Assembly (NCBI GenBank): GCA_951813625.1
Contig: CATOTS010000002.1
Location: forward strand, 1 to 64,000
Length of the DNA: 64,000 bases
Reading direction: 5' to 3'
Source of the DNA: an uncultured Caldilineaceae bacterium
GTDB taxonomy: Bacteria; Chloroflexota; Anaerolineae; Caldilineales; Caldilineaceae
Each line of letters begins with the position of its first letter. Positions within the stretch are counted from its first letter, which is position 1. Under the pieces are notes generated by a model. It was not told the DNA's origin. It did not search any database and saw nothing but the letters and a program-made list of their open reading frames with translations. A program made the position numbers and the translations under genes. Shown piece after piece: positions 7,975 through 15,650 of the stretch.

Positions 7975-8757
7975 GTGAAACTGCAAGGGAAGGTGTGCAT
8001 CGTGACGGGCGCGGCGCGGGGCATCGGCAGGGGCATCGGTCTGCGGCTCGCGTCTGAAGGGGCCAGCGTGGTCTTTGCCGATTTGAACGGCGCGCAGGCC
8101 GAAGAGTCGGCGGCGGAGGCCCGGTCGCAAGGGGGCGCGGCCATCGCCACGGCCGTCGACGTGGTAGAGCGCACACAGGTTCAAGCGCTGGTGGCCCGCA
8201 CCGTCTCCGAGTTCGGGAAACTCGATGTGATCTTCAACAACGCCGGTATCAATAAGCCGCAGCGTTTTCTGGAGACGACCGAGGAGAACTGGGACCGAAT
8301 CATGCGTGTCAACGGCCTGGGGGTGCTCATCGGTACGCAGGAGGCCGCCAAGCAGATGATCGCGCAGGGGACGGGCGGCAAGATCATCAACACGGCCTCG
8401 ATCGTCGGCCGGCAGGGATATGCCAACATCGTGCCCTACTGTGCCAGCAAGTCGGCGGTGATCATGATCACCCAGGGCGCGGCCCACGCACTGGCGGAGC
8501 ACGGGATCACGGTCAACGGCTTCTCTCCGGGGGTGGTCGACACGCCCTTGTGGGAGCAGCTCGATGAGGACCTGATGGAGATCGGCGACAGCTCGGAGCC
8601 GGGCGAGGCGATGCGGGACTTTTCGGCCAGCATCCTCCTGGGCAGGGTGTCGACGCCGGACGACATCACCGGCCTGGCCTCCTTTCTCGCCTCCTCGGAT
8701 TCGGACTACATAACAGGGCAGGTGATCAATGTCGAAGGCGGCATGCAGATGGTCTGA
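7975..8757 (+). CDS. Short-chain dehydrogenase/reductase (SDR)
   Basis: 260 residues with a classical SDR layout: cofactor motif TGAARGIGRGIG (residues 11-22), NNAG at about 88-91, a catalytic serine in NTASIVG and YCASK at about 155-159, giving the Ser-Tyr-Lys triad. The C-terminal GQVINVEGGMQMV is also typical. The start is GTG at 7975, chosen because a full AAGGAGG box lies 7 bp upstream. It oxidises or reduces a small alcohol or sugar in the cytoplasm using NAD(P). It is 60 bp upstream of the M24-family gene on the same strand, likely one transcript. FabG-like or sugar dehydrogenase annotations would both fit; substrate unknown. Confidence 0.93.
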   Translation: MKLQGKVCIVTGAARGIGRGIGLRLASEGASVVFADLNGAQAEESAAEARSQGGAAIATAVDVVERTQVQALVARTVSEFGKLDVIFNNAGINKPQRFLETTEENWDRIMRVNGLGVLIGTQEAAKQMIAQGTGGKIINTASIVGRQGYANIVPYCASKSAVIMITQGAAHALAEHGITVNGFSPGVVDTPLWEQLDEDLMEIGDSSEPGEAMRDFSASILLGRVSTPDDITGLASFLASSDSDYITGQVINVEGGMQMV

Positions 8758-8817
8758 GCGCCGACAAAGCGGAGTCCGTGTTCGTTAAACTGCCAGTGTA
8801 ACGGAGGAGAAATCGCG

Positions 8818-10179
8818 ATGACGGTCAGAACCTACGGGCTGATGGGTGTGGACTGGGAGGAGCGCATCAACTTTGAGCGGCTGCGCAACGAACGGCTGAC
8901 CCGCGCCAAGCGTTTTCTGCGGGAGTCGGAGATAGGCGCGCTGCTCTGCTTCGATATGAACAACATTCGCTACATAACGGCGACACACATCGGCACCTGG
9001 GCGGTCGACAAACTGAACCGTTTTTGTTTGCTGCCACAGAACGATGAGCCGATCATGTGGGATTTCGGTTCGGCCGCGCGACACCATGAACTCTACTGTC
9101 CGTGGCTGGGGGAGGGCCGCTCACGCGCCGGGATTTCCACATTGCGCGGTGCAATGCTGCCGCAGTCGGAGCGGGCGGAGGACGTGGCGCGCAAGATCCG
9201 GATCGAGTTGGAGGAGCGGGGCCTGCGCAACGAGCCCCTGGGGGTGGACGTGATCGAGCTGCCCGTTTTATTCGCCCTGCAAAAGGAGGGCATCGAGGTC
9301 GTGGACGGCCAGCAGCTGATGCAGAACGTGCGTATCATCAAGACCGAGGATGAGATCACGCTGTTGTCGACGGCCTGCATGATGGTGGATGCCGCCTACG
9401 AGGAGCTTTACCGCACGATGCGCCCGGGCATCAAGGAGAGCGAGTGTGTCGGCGTGGTCAGCAAGCTGCTCCACGACCTGGGTTCGGAGCAAGTCGAGGG
9501 CGTCAACGCGATTTCAGGAGAGCGCTGCAACCCCCATCCGCATGTCTACACCGACCGCGTTCTGCGCCCCGGCGACCCGGCCTACTTCGATATCATTCAC
9601 AGCTTCAACGGCTACCGGACCTGCTACTACCGCACGTTCGCGGTCGGCAGCGCGTCGCGCGCGCTGGTCGACGCCTATGCGCGATGCCGCGACTATCTGG
9701 ACGAGTCGATCGACATGATCAAGCCGGGCATCACGACTGCAGAAGTCGTTGAAAAGTGGCCCAAGGCGGAGGAGTTCGGCTTTCCCGACGAAGAGGCCTG
9801 TTTTGCCCTGCAGTACGGTCACGGCGTGGGGCTGAGTGTGTGGGAGAAGCCGGTCTTCAGCCGGCTGGTCTCGCTCGACCATCCCGAGGTGATAGAGGAG
9901 GGCATGGTCTTTGCGCTGGAGACCTTCTGGCCGGCTGCGGATGGCTGGTCGGCGGCGCGTATCGAGGAGCAGCTGGTGGTTACCGCGGACGGCTGCGAGA
10001 TCATCACCCGCTTTCCGGCGGAGAAGCTGATGGTCGCCGGTTCGCGCTACTACACGGCCACCGGACCGCTGCCGACCACGCGTGAAACCGAGTCCCATCT
10101 GAACAGGTCGGCGGACGGCAACCGTCAGGCGGCGGTCGCGGCCAGCGCCAGGGCCGAGGGCGGCCAAATGCCGGGATAG
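8818..10179 (+). CDS. M24-family peptidase/lyase-like protein (Xaa-Pro dipeptidase or DddP relative)
   Basis: 453 residues: an N-terminal creatinase-type domain (about 1-165, with CFDMNNIRYIT) and a C-terminal pita-bread domain. Expected metal ligands can be traced: D258 (YFDII), H335 (GHGVGL), E368 (FALETFW) and E383 (ARIEEQ). The second aspartate, usually in a GYxxDxxRTF context, is replaced by C269 in GYRTCYYRTF. This makes ordinary dinuclear aminopeptidase chemistry uncertain. The M24 fold also hosts non-peptidases such as creatinase and the DMSP lyase DddP, and the FDMNNIRY style resembles DddP, but I cannot assign that activity. The tail after about 430 is Ala/Gly-rich. A GGAGGAG box lies 8 bp before the ATG. 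Confidence 0.85.
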   Translation: MTVRTYGLMGVDWEERINFERLRNERLTRAKRFLRESEIGALLCFDMNNIRYITATHIGTWAVDKLNRFCLLPQNDEPIMWDFGSAARHHELYCPWLGEGRSRAGISTLRGAMLPQSERAEDVARKIRIELEERGLRNEPLGVDVIELPVLFALQKEGIEVVDGQQLMQNVRIIKTEDEITLLSTACMMVDAAYEELYRTMRPGIKESECVGVVSKLLHDLGSEQVEGVNAISGERCNPHPHVYTDRVLRPGDPAYFDIIHSFNGYRTCYYRTFAVGSASRALVDAYARCRDYLDESIDMIKPGITTAEVVEKWPKAEEFGFPDEEACFALQYGHGVGLSVWEKPVFSRLVSLDHPEVIEEGMVFALETFWPAADGWSAARIEEQLVVTADGCEIITRFPAEKLMVAGSRYYTATGPLPTTRETESHLNRSADGNRQAAVAASARAEGGQMPG

Positions 10180-10189
10180 TCGTCTGCAG

Positions 10190-11125
10190 TTATCCGCGTA
10201 CCACGCCGTAGGCCGAGAGCCCGTAGAGATAGCGCACCGCGGGCGACATGCGCGCGGCAAGTTCGGCGGTGATGACGCCGCGGTATTCGGAAAACGGTTT
10301 GATCCAACTGCATTGGTAAAACGAAATGACGGCGCGGCGCGGCCGGTCGGTCGAGTTGGGGCCGGCGCGATGCCAGGTGCTGCCCAGCCAGATGGCGGCG
10401 GACCCGGCCGGTCCGGTCAGTGCCACTTCGTCCTCCTGCTCACCGCGCGCCCAAGTCGGCTTTTTGCGTGTCAGGTGGCTGCGCGGCACGATGCGTGTGG
10501 CGCCGTTTTCGGGCGTGAAATCGTCGACCATCCAGGCGACCTGGATGCCCAGCGGGAAGTCGGGCAGCGGCTCCGGCATCTGAGTCAAGGGATTGTCCAG
10601 GTGCCAGGATCCGCCGGTCGTCTGCGGCCCGATGCTGGTGGCCGAAATGTCCCCGATGACGCAGTCTTCGCCCACCATGCGGGAGGCCAGCCCATGAACG
10701 ACAGGGTGTTCTGCGAGATTGTGGGCCAATTCGGTTTTGACCGGCAAGTTGCGAACATACTGCGAACGGTCGTGGTCAAACAGGTTGGGGATATGGATAA
10801 GGGTCTTGTTGAGCTTTTGGGGCGCGACCGGCCAGGGCGTGTCGAAATTCTGGGCGCGCGTGTGGCGGATGCGCCGCATCATGCGTTTGAGTTCGGCGCT
10901 GGTAATCGCGTATGACCCGCCCAGGTAGGCTTCGGTCTCCTCATCCTCAGGCGCGCCCGGGCCGTCGCCCGGATCGAAGGGGGCCGCGCGTTCGCGCTCG
11001 AACAGTTCGTCGAGGGCCGAGCGCAGCTGCTCCAGCAGATCCGGTTCGAGCAGGTCTTCGAGGATGACGTAGCCCTGTTGGCTCAGGTGCTCGCTGGCAG
11101 TAGTCAGGTCAAATCGATCGTCCAT
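10190..11125 (-). CDS. PhyH-family Fe(II)/2-oxoglutarate dioxygenase
   Basis: 311 residues. The cupin-core iron site is intact: H175 and D177 in GSWHLDNP, distal H252 in STWHRAGPNS, and R263-R264 for 2-oxoglutarate. NGATRIVPRSH is the usual strand-turn preceding the distal site. Such enzymes hydroxylate small molecules using O2 and 2-oxoglutarate. It starts 12 bp after the sialidase-like gene at 11138-12211 and has a GGAG box 7 bp before the ATG, so it is the last gene of the aldolase/sialidase operon. It converges with the M24 gene, their ends only 10 bp apart. Substrate unknown. Confidence 0.92.
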   Translation of the reverse strand: MDDRFDLTTASEHLSQQGYVILEDLLEPDLLEQLRSALDELFERERAAPFDPGDGPGAPEDEETEAYLGGSYAITSAELKRMMRRIRHTRAQNFDTPWPVAPQKLNKTLIHIPNLFDHDRSQYVRNLPVKTELAHNLAEHPVVHGLASRMVGEDCVIGDISATSIGPQTTGGSWHLDNPLTQMPEPLPDFPLGIQVAWMVDDFTPENGATRIVPRSHLTRKKPTWARGEQEDEVALTGPAGSAAIWLGSTWHRAGPNSTDRPRRAVISFYQCSWIKPFSEYRGVITAELAARMSPAVRYLYGLSAYGVVRG

Positions 11126-11137
11126 AGCAGTGCTCCT

Positions 11138-12211
11138 CTAATTTTCGAACTCTTCCTCACGAAACCAGCAGCCGCGGATATAGGAATTGGGCGCGGCGTC
11201 GCGGTGATGATAGGCGCAGAAAATCTCGCCGTCGTCGAACTGGACCCAGCCGCTGTAGCCGTAGTCGCCATGCCATCCGCAGGCATCGTGCTCCAATTCC
11301 AGGAAACGGGATTCGCCGCCCACTCCCGCGAGCCCCGACAGGTCGCCGCACCAGGCCCATGTGCCCGGATTCCGCCCCACCTTCAGAGTCACTTCCCCGG
11401 GGGCAGGTTCAACATTGCGATACGTCACCAGCAGCTTGCCGCTCTGCAGCAGTCCGGCAGCCGGACGGTCGCCGTAGAAAGGAGCGGGGCGCGGGGTGGA
11501 CCAGGTGTAGCCGTCGTCGGCGGAGAGGACATAGTGTGAAGGACGGGTTGTGTGTACGTTTTCGCGCATTACGCACAGCAGCCGTCCGTCCGCCAGGGGG
11601 ACGACCGACGGTTCATCGTGCTGGTAGCCGTCTTCCTCCGCTGCCAGGACGGCGGCCGGCCATGTGCGGCCACCGTCAACCGAGTGCGCGACCGACACGC
11701 GAAAGGCGTCGGGAAAGCGAGTGCTGAAGCGCGGAACTGCAATGAGCCAATGAGAGTCATCCAACGCCAGCACCTTGTCGGGGCAGAGACCCTCGATTTC
11801 TGTCTGGCGGCGTTCGGTCCAGGTCTGCCCGTCGTCCTGGCTCAGCCAGAGGAAGTTGTGGTAACAGCGGCGGCTCTCCGGCCAGAGGCACGAGTCTGCC
11901 TCATCCGGGAAGATGCTGGCGTCGCTGTTAACGACGAGCCGTCCATCCGGCAGGCGGGCGATGCGCGGGCCGTTCCAGACGCTTCTATGCTGAGTGAAGG
12001 AGCGCGGCTCGTCCAGGGGGCGGGCGTTGACCCAGCTGTGGCCGTTGTCGTCGCTCTCAATTAGCATGATGCGCGTGTCGCCGGCTATGTGGGAATCTGA
12101 CTCGCGGTAGGTGCAGAGCAACTTGCCCGAGGGCAGCAGGCAGATGTCAGGGAATGCTTCGTATAGGCTGTCGTCGCGCGCGATCGTTTTGTGCGGCAAT
12201 GAGTCAGCCAT
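11138..12211 (-). CDS. Sialidase-superfamily (BNR/Asp-box) protein, copy A
   Basis: 357 residues from MADSLPHKTIARDDSLYEAF; a longer frame starts at 12271 but would overlap the MalK relic, and copy B aligns from near this methionine. Four Asp-box repeats (S-x-D-x-G-x-T-W) are visible: ESDDNGHSW, SQDDGQTW, SVDGGRTW and SADDGYTW, the sign of a six-bladed sialidase-type propeller. No signal peptide is seen, so it is probably cytoplasmic. Members include exo-sialidases and many proteins of unknown role in sugar-catabolic clusters. It is a tandem paralogue of 12466-13554: PSVVPLADGRLLCVMRENVH and PSVVRLEDGRLLCVMRENIH are nearly the same. Activity on sialic acid is not demonstrated by the sequence. 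Confidence 0.88.
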   Translation of the reverse strand: MADSLPHKTIARDDSLYEAFPDICLLPSGKLLCTYRESDSHIAGDTRIMLIESDDNGHSWVNARPLDEPRSFTQHRSVWNGPRIARLPDGRLVVNSDASIFPDEADSCLWPESRRCYHNFLWLSQDDGQTWTERRQTEIEGLCPDKVLALDDSHWLIAVPRFSTRFPDAFRVSVAHSVDGGRTWPAAVLAAEEDGYQHDEPSVVPLADGRLLCVMRENVHTTRPSHYVLSADDGYTWSTPRPAPFYGDRPAAGLLQSGKLLVTYRNVEPAPGEVTLKVGRNPGTWAWCGDLSGLAGVGGESRFLELEHDACGWHGDYGYSGWVQFDDGEIFCAYHHRDAAPNSYIRGCWFREEEFEN

Positions 12212-12230
12212 AAGGCAGTGCAGGTCAGGC

Positions 12231-12437
12231 CTAGTTGGCGGGCGGAATGACTCGCCCCGTTTCGGGTTCAAAGAGGTGCATCTTGTCTGAATTGAAAGTC
12301 AACTCGATCGTATCGTTGACCCAGCAGTCCACTTCCGGGTCGAGTTTTGCTGTGAGCAAGCTGCCGCCGAACTCGAAGTAAGCCAGAATATGTTCGCCCA
12401 ACATTTCGACAAGGTGGCCGGGACTGAACGGTATCAA
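12231..12437 (-). pseudogene. Relic of a sugar ABC transporter ATPase: C-terminal MalK/UgpC-type domain
   Basis: 68 codons starting at a TTG and reading LVEMLGEHILAYFEFGG, DPEVDCWVNDTIELTFN and KMHLFEPETGRVI. This is the last part of the regulatory OB-fold (TOBE) domain of MalK/UgpC/MsmK ATPases, which normally follows about 300 residues of ATPase. An in-frame TGA two codons upstream closes the frame, and no Walker motifs exist nearby. It lies exactly between the two sialidase-like paralogues, so it looks like the stub left when an adjacent duplication or deletion removed the rest. It has no function that I can argue for. Confidence 0.75.
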
Positions 12438-12465
12438 GCTTCATTGTCCTGACTGTTGTTGTGCG

Positions 12466-13554
12466 TCACCTCCTTTCGGCATGAAACTCCTCTTCGCGAA
12501 ACCAGCAACCGCGGATGTAGGACTTGGGGGCTGCGTCGCGGTGATGATAGACGCAGAAGACCTCGCCGTCTTCGAACTGGACCCAGCCGCTGTAGCCGTA
12601 GTCGCCCGGCGATTCGCAGCCGTCGTACTCGATTTCCAGGAATTGCGATTCTCCCCCGTCTCCCTCGAGCCCGGCAAGGTCGCCCAGCCACGCCCACGTG
12701 CCGGGATTTCGCCCCTCGTCATTCAGCTTCGTCGCGCCGGGCTTTGGCTCAACGTTGCGGTAGATTGCCAGCAGCTTGCCGCTTTGCAGCAGTCCGGCGG
12801 CCGGCCGGTCGCCGTAGAAAGGCGCAGGGCGCGTCGTGGACCAGGTGTAGCCATCGTCGGCGGAGAAGACATAGTGTGAAGGGCGCGTCGTGTGAATGTT
12901 TTCGCGCATAACGCAAAGCAGCCGGCCATCCTCCAGGCGAACTACCGAGGGCTCGTCGTGCTGTAGGCCATCCTCTTCGGCCGTGAGAGCGCTGATCGGC
13001 CAGGTGCGGCCGCCGTCATGGGAGTGTACCGTGTGCAGACGAAAGGCGCCGGGGAATCGGATACTCCAGAAGGCGACGGCAGTGATCCAGTGGTCGACGG
13101 TCAGCGCCATGACTCTGTCCGTGCAGAACCCCTGCACTTCGGTCAGGTGTCGTTCGGTCCAGGTACGCCCCTCATCCTCGCTGAACCAGAGGAAGGTCTG
13201 GGAAGAGAGAAGGTTTTGCGGCAAGTTCCAGTCGCCGGCATCTTCGGGGAAGACGAATGCGTCGATGATGGCGACAAGCCTGCCATCCGGCAACTGGCTG
13301 ATACGGGGCGCGTTCCAGACGGCGAGGTTTTGGGCAAAGGTGAGTCTGTCATCCAGCTGGCGCGGGTTGGTCCAGGTGCGGCCGCGGTCGTCGCTTTCGA
13401 TGAGGATGATGCGGGATGTGCTGGCCACGTGGACGTCCGCCTCGCGGTAGATGCAGAGGAGCTTGCCCGAGGGCAGCAGGCAAATGTCGGGGAAGGCCTC
13501 GTAGAGATCGTCGTTGCGGGCGACGGTTACGCGACGCAGGTTTTCCGTCATCAT
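12466..13554 (-). CDS. Sialidase-superfamily (BNR/Asp-box) protein, copy B
   Basis: 362 residues with four Asp boxes: ESDDRGRTW, SEDEGRTW, SHDGGRTW and SADDGYTW, giving a sialidase-type beta-propeller without a signal peptide. It is closely similar to copy A over its full length, including LYEAFPDICLLPSGKLLC and FYGDRPAAGLLQSGKLL. Its start codon overlaps the stop of the upstream aldolase (ATGA at 13551-13554), which suggests translational coupling. The order is aldolase, copy B, MalK relic, copy A, PhyH. The pairing of an HpcH/HpaI aldolase with sialidase-like proteins suggests use of a keto-acid sugar, but this is inference. Confidence 0.88.
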   Translation of the reverse strand: MMTENLRRVTVARNDDLYEAFPDICLLPSGKLLCIYREADVHVASTSRIILIESDDRGRTWTNPRQLDDRLTFAQNLAVWNAPRISQLPDGRLVAIIDAFVFPEDAGDWNLPQNLLSSQTFLWFSEDEGRTWTERHLTEVQGFCTDRVMALTVDHWITAVAFWSIRFPGAFRLHTVHSHDGGRTWPISALTAEEDGLQHDEPSVVRLEDGRLLCVMRENIHTTRPSHYVFSADDGYTWSTTRPAPFYGDRPAAGLLQSGKLLAIYRNVEPKPGATKLNDEGRNPGTWAWLGDLAGLEGDGGESQFLEIEYDGCESPGDYGYSGWVQFEDGEVFCVYHHRDAAPKSYIRGCWFREEEFHAERR

Positions 13555-14315
13555 TGCGACCCCTTGTTTTCCATGATCGTTTTGAACGTATCTCGCATGC
13601 GCCGGTAGTCGGCCTCGAGGTGGTCCAGGTCAAAGCCGGCCAGGAGCAGCCTGTATCCTTCCTGAATGCGATCGGCCAGCATCTCCGGGGTGAGGGCAAC
13701 TGCTGCCGCTGCTTTGCCCGCCTTATTGCAGGCGCCAACCACGTGTTTCAACTCGCGTTGGATGTTGGCGTGGGCGGTGTACTCGTCCGACTTCCGGCCG
13801 AGCCGCAGCGAAAGGTCCATGTGACCGACGAAGAGAGCATCCACGCCGGGAACGCGGGCAATGGCCTCAGCGTTTGCGACCGCCTCGGGCGTCTCAATCA
13901 TCATGACCGTCATGATGCGCCTGTTCCACTCGCCGAGGTCATTTTCGATGCGCTCCATGCGAATGGCGCCGCACGAACGCTCGCCGAAAGGAGGGAAGTA
14001 GCAGCGTGATACGATGTCTTGTGCCTGTTCCGGCGTGTCCACCAGGGGCACGATGATCCCCTCGGCGCCGGTGTCAAGCAACCTTTCGATCGTGCCGCCG
14101 TCATGCGTCCAGGTCCGCACCAACGCCGGTATCCCCATTCCATAGGCGGTGCGGACGCCGTGGACAAGGGTCTGCCAGTCCGTGTGGGCATGTTGCGCCT
14201 CCCACCAGATCCAGTCCATGCCCACTGTCGTATACTCGATTACGTCGGGAGAGCCGGAGAAGATGCCCGCCCCGATCAGGTGCTGTCCGCTGGCCAATCT
14301 GTCCTTCAAATACAT
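13551..14315 (-). CDS. HpcH/HpaI-family aldolase
   Basis: 254 residues from MYLKDRLASGQHLIGAGIFS; the frame is open to 14513, but the extra 66 residues are Arg/Ser-rich and unlike the family. Key landmarks are MDWIWWEAQHAH (catalytic His and acidic residue of the (beta/alpha)8 barrel), EGIIVPLVDTPEQA (conserved arginine/proline loop region), MMIETPEAVANAEAIA with a metal-binding glutamate, and DALFVGHMDLSLRLG. These class II, divalent-metal aldolases cleave 4-hydroxy-2-oxo acids to pyruvate or a related oxo acid and an aldehyde. It is the first gene of the operon and its stop overlaps the start of sialidase copy B. A second, distinct family member is at 44804-45592. Confidence 0.9.
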   Translation of the reverse strand: MYLKDRLASGQHLIGAGIFSGSPDVIEYTTVGMDWIWWEAQHAHTDWQTLVHGVRTAYGMGIPALVRTWTHDGGTIERLLDTGAEGIIVPLVDTPEQAQDIVSRCYFPPFGERSCGAIRMERIENDLGEWNRRIMTVMMIETPEAVANAEAIARVPGVDALFVGHMDLSLRLGRKSDEYTAHANIQRELKHVVGACNKAGKAAAAVALTPEMLADRIQEGYRLLLAGFDLDHLEADYRRMRDTFKTIMENKGSQ

Positions 14316-14596
14316 CTGGCGCCTCGCAGTCCTGGCCCGCTGCCCACAGAGGGCGCGCGTCATGTGAGCGCTGTTGACAGCCGCCGACAAGCGGTTTCTG
14401 CCCGCGTCGAAAAGTTGAGAGACCCTAGAAAGACTCTTCGATAGATTCGGAGCAAACTTTGGAGAAGTTGAGAAAAGTAAATGGAGTATAGCCCTCGAGC
14501 GGCTGCCTGTCAAAGGCGGAAACTTCAGCCCTGCCAGGCGATATGCTGGGCAGGTGGGCCGTCACGCTGGCTGCGGAGAACATTTGCTGCCGCAGG

Positions 14597-15545
14597 CTAG
14601 GGGGACCTGCGGGAAAAGGGGGCCGGCTTCGGCATCAAGCGTTCGTAAATCTGCTCGTATTCTTCCAGACCGGGTAACTACTCAGCCGCTATCAGTCTGC
14701 GGCCATGAAGGAGGCGAGCGAAGGTGTTTTCTCTCTCTTTGCTCTTTGGACGGTCGGGCCTGCGGCCCTCCCTTGTGCGGGGGGAGTCCCCCCGCAACGC
14801 CCCCCTCCAAAACCAGCGCTCACCGACATGGCGTCGTATTCCCAAGAGTGTTCCCAACAGTGCGGCCCGACCAACGTGGCGGCTGCCAACCAAATACACA
14901 ATCAGATAATCTGAACGGCGGCGGGGATGGAAGACTGGTCGAGACCGATGCTGTATGTGGCTTAGTAGTTACCAGACCGGACAGAACTTCGCTGCGTTCG
15001 CCGTCGGAGTAGCGCACCACACCGGCAAATGGCGCCAGCCGCCGCTCCTGCTCGATCTGGGCAAAAAGCAATTCGACATCGATCGCAGTGAGCTTTGCCT
15101 CCGCCCGCGAGCGCGCGATTTCGCGATCATGTTGATTTGTCGAAAGCTTCAGCTTGGCCGCTGTATTTGCTGTCGTTAATACTCTGCGGGCGATCTCCAC
15201 TTGTTTCTCTGCTCTGACCAGTTTGGGCGGCAGGAAGACCACGTCCGGCGCGGCCAGGAGCAGTCCCATTTCGTCATAATCCCCCGGCCGGACGTGAAAG
15301 CGGATGAGGCGTCCGGCGATGCAAAAGGGAAGGTTTTCTCGCCGCCGCGAATCGACCAGCCCAAGTAAGGTTACGCTGTCGACGATATCGCCGCGCTCAG
15401 CCGGGTGGACTGCTTTGGAAAGCGGGACAGACGTGGGGATCCGGGTGAGCGTGACCAGAACGTCACCGAGCAACCGTTCACAAGACCCGAGAAGCGCGGC
15501 CAGGAGCAGCAGTCAAGCCACTGTTGCGTATCGAGAAATGCGTAT
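14597..15545 (-). pseudogene. Decayed HlyD-type periplasmic adaptor lipoprotein, interrupted by element R1
   Basis: Reading minus from 15545 gives (ATA)RISRYATVA-stop-LLLLAALLGSC: a lipoprotein signal whose start and one tryptophan codon look mutated (ATG to ATA, TGG to TGA at 15515-15513). The body has adaptor features: AERGDIVDSVTLLGLVD, ENLPFCIAGRLIRFHVRPGD, a coiled-coil stretch, then RRLAPFAGVVRYSDGE. At codon CTG (14975) the frame runs into R1. If R1 and one 8-bp target repeat are removed, the frame continues 22 codons (EEYEQIYERLMPKPAPFSRR and two more) to TAG at 14599-14597. The body is only about half normal length, so it was already truncated. No partner RND or MacB gene is nearby. 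Confidence 0.72.
14674..14972. mobile_element. R1 element, MITE-like, copy 1 (intact ends, perfect 8-bp target duplication)
   Basis: 299 bp bounded by inverted repeats: left GTAACTACTCAGCCGC, right end reads inward GTAACTACTAAGCCAC (14 of 16 match). The 8-bp sequence CAGACCGG occurs directly before (14666-14673) and directly after (14973-14980), a perfect target-site duplication. The interior carries the palindromic block shared with R2 (GGTCGGGCC, GGCCCTCCC, CGGGGGGAGTCCCCCCG) and ends with CAATCAGATAATCTGAACGG. There is no transposase frame, so it must move in trans. The 8-bp duplication fits several insertion-sequence families; I do not assign one. Confidence 0.85.
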
Positions 15546-15650
15546 CGTGGGGTTCTTCGTTTGCAGGGGAAAACGGCGTTCAGTCAAAAATGCGCGCGTG
15601 CTGCCGGGTCAGGCCCCAAGTGGAAGTCGCCGGCCGCGAGCGCAGGCGCG

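Noticed and set aside
12212..12271. Longer N-terminus for sialidase-like copy A
   Set aside because: It would overlap the MalK relic, and paralogue copy B begins near the chosen methionine.
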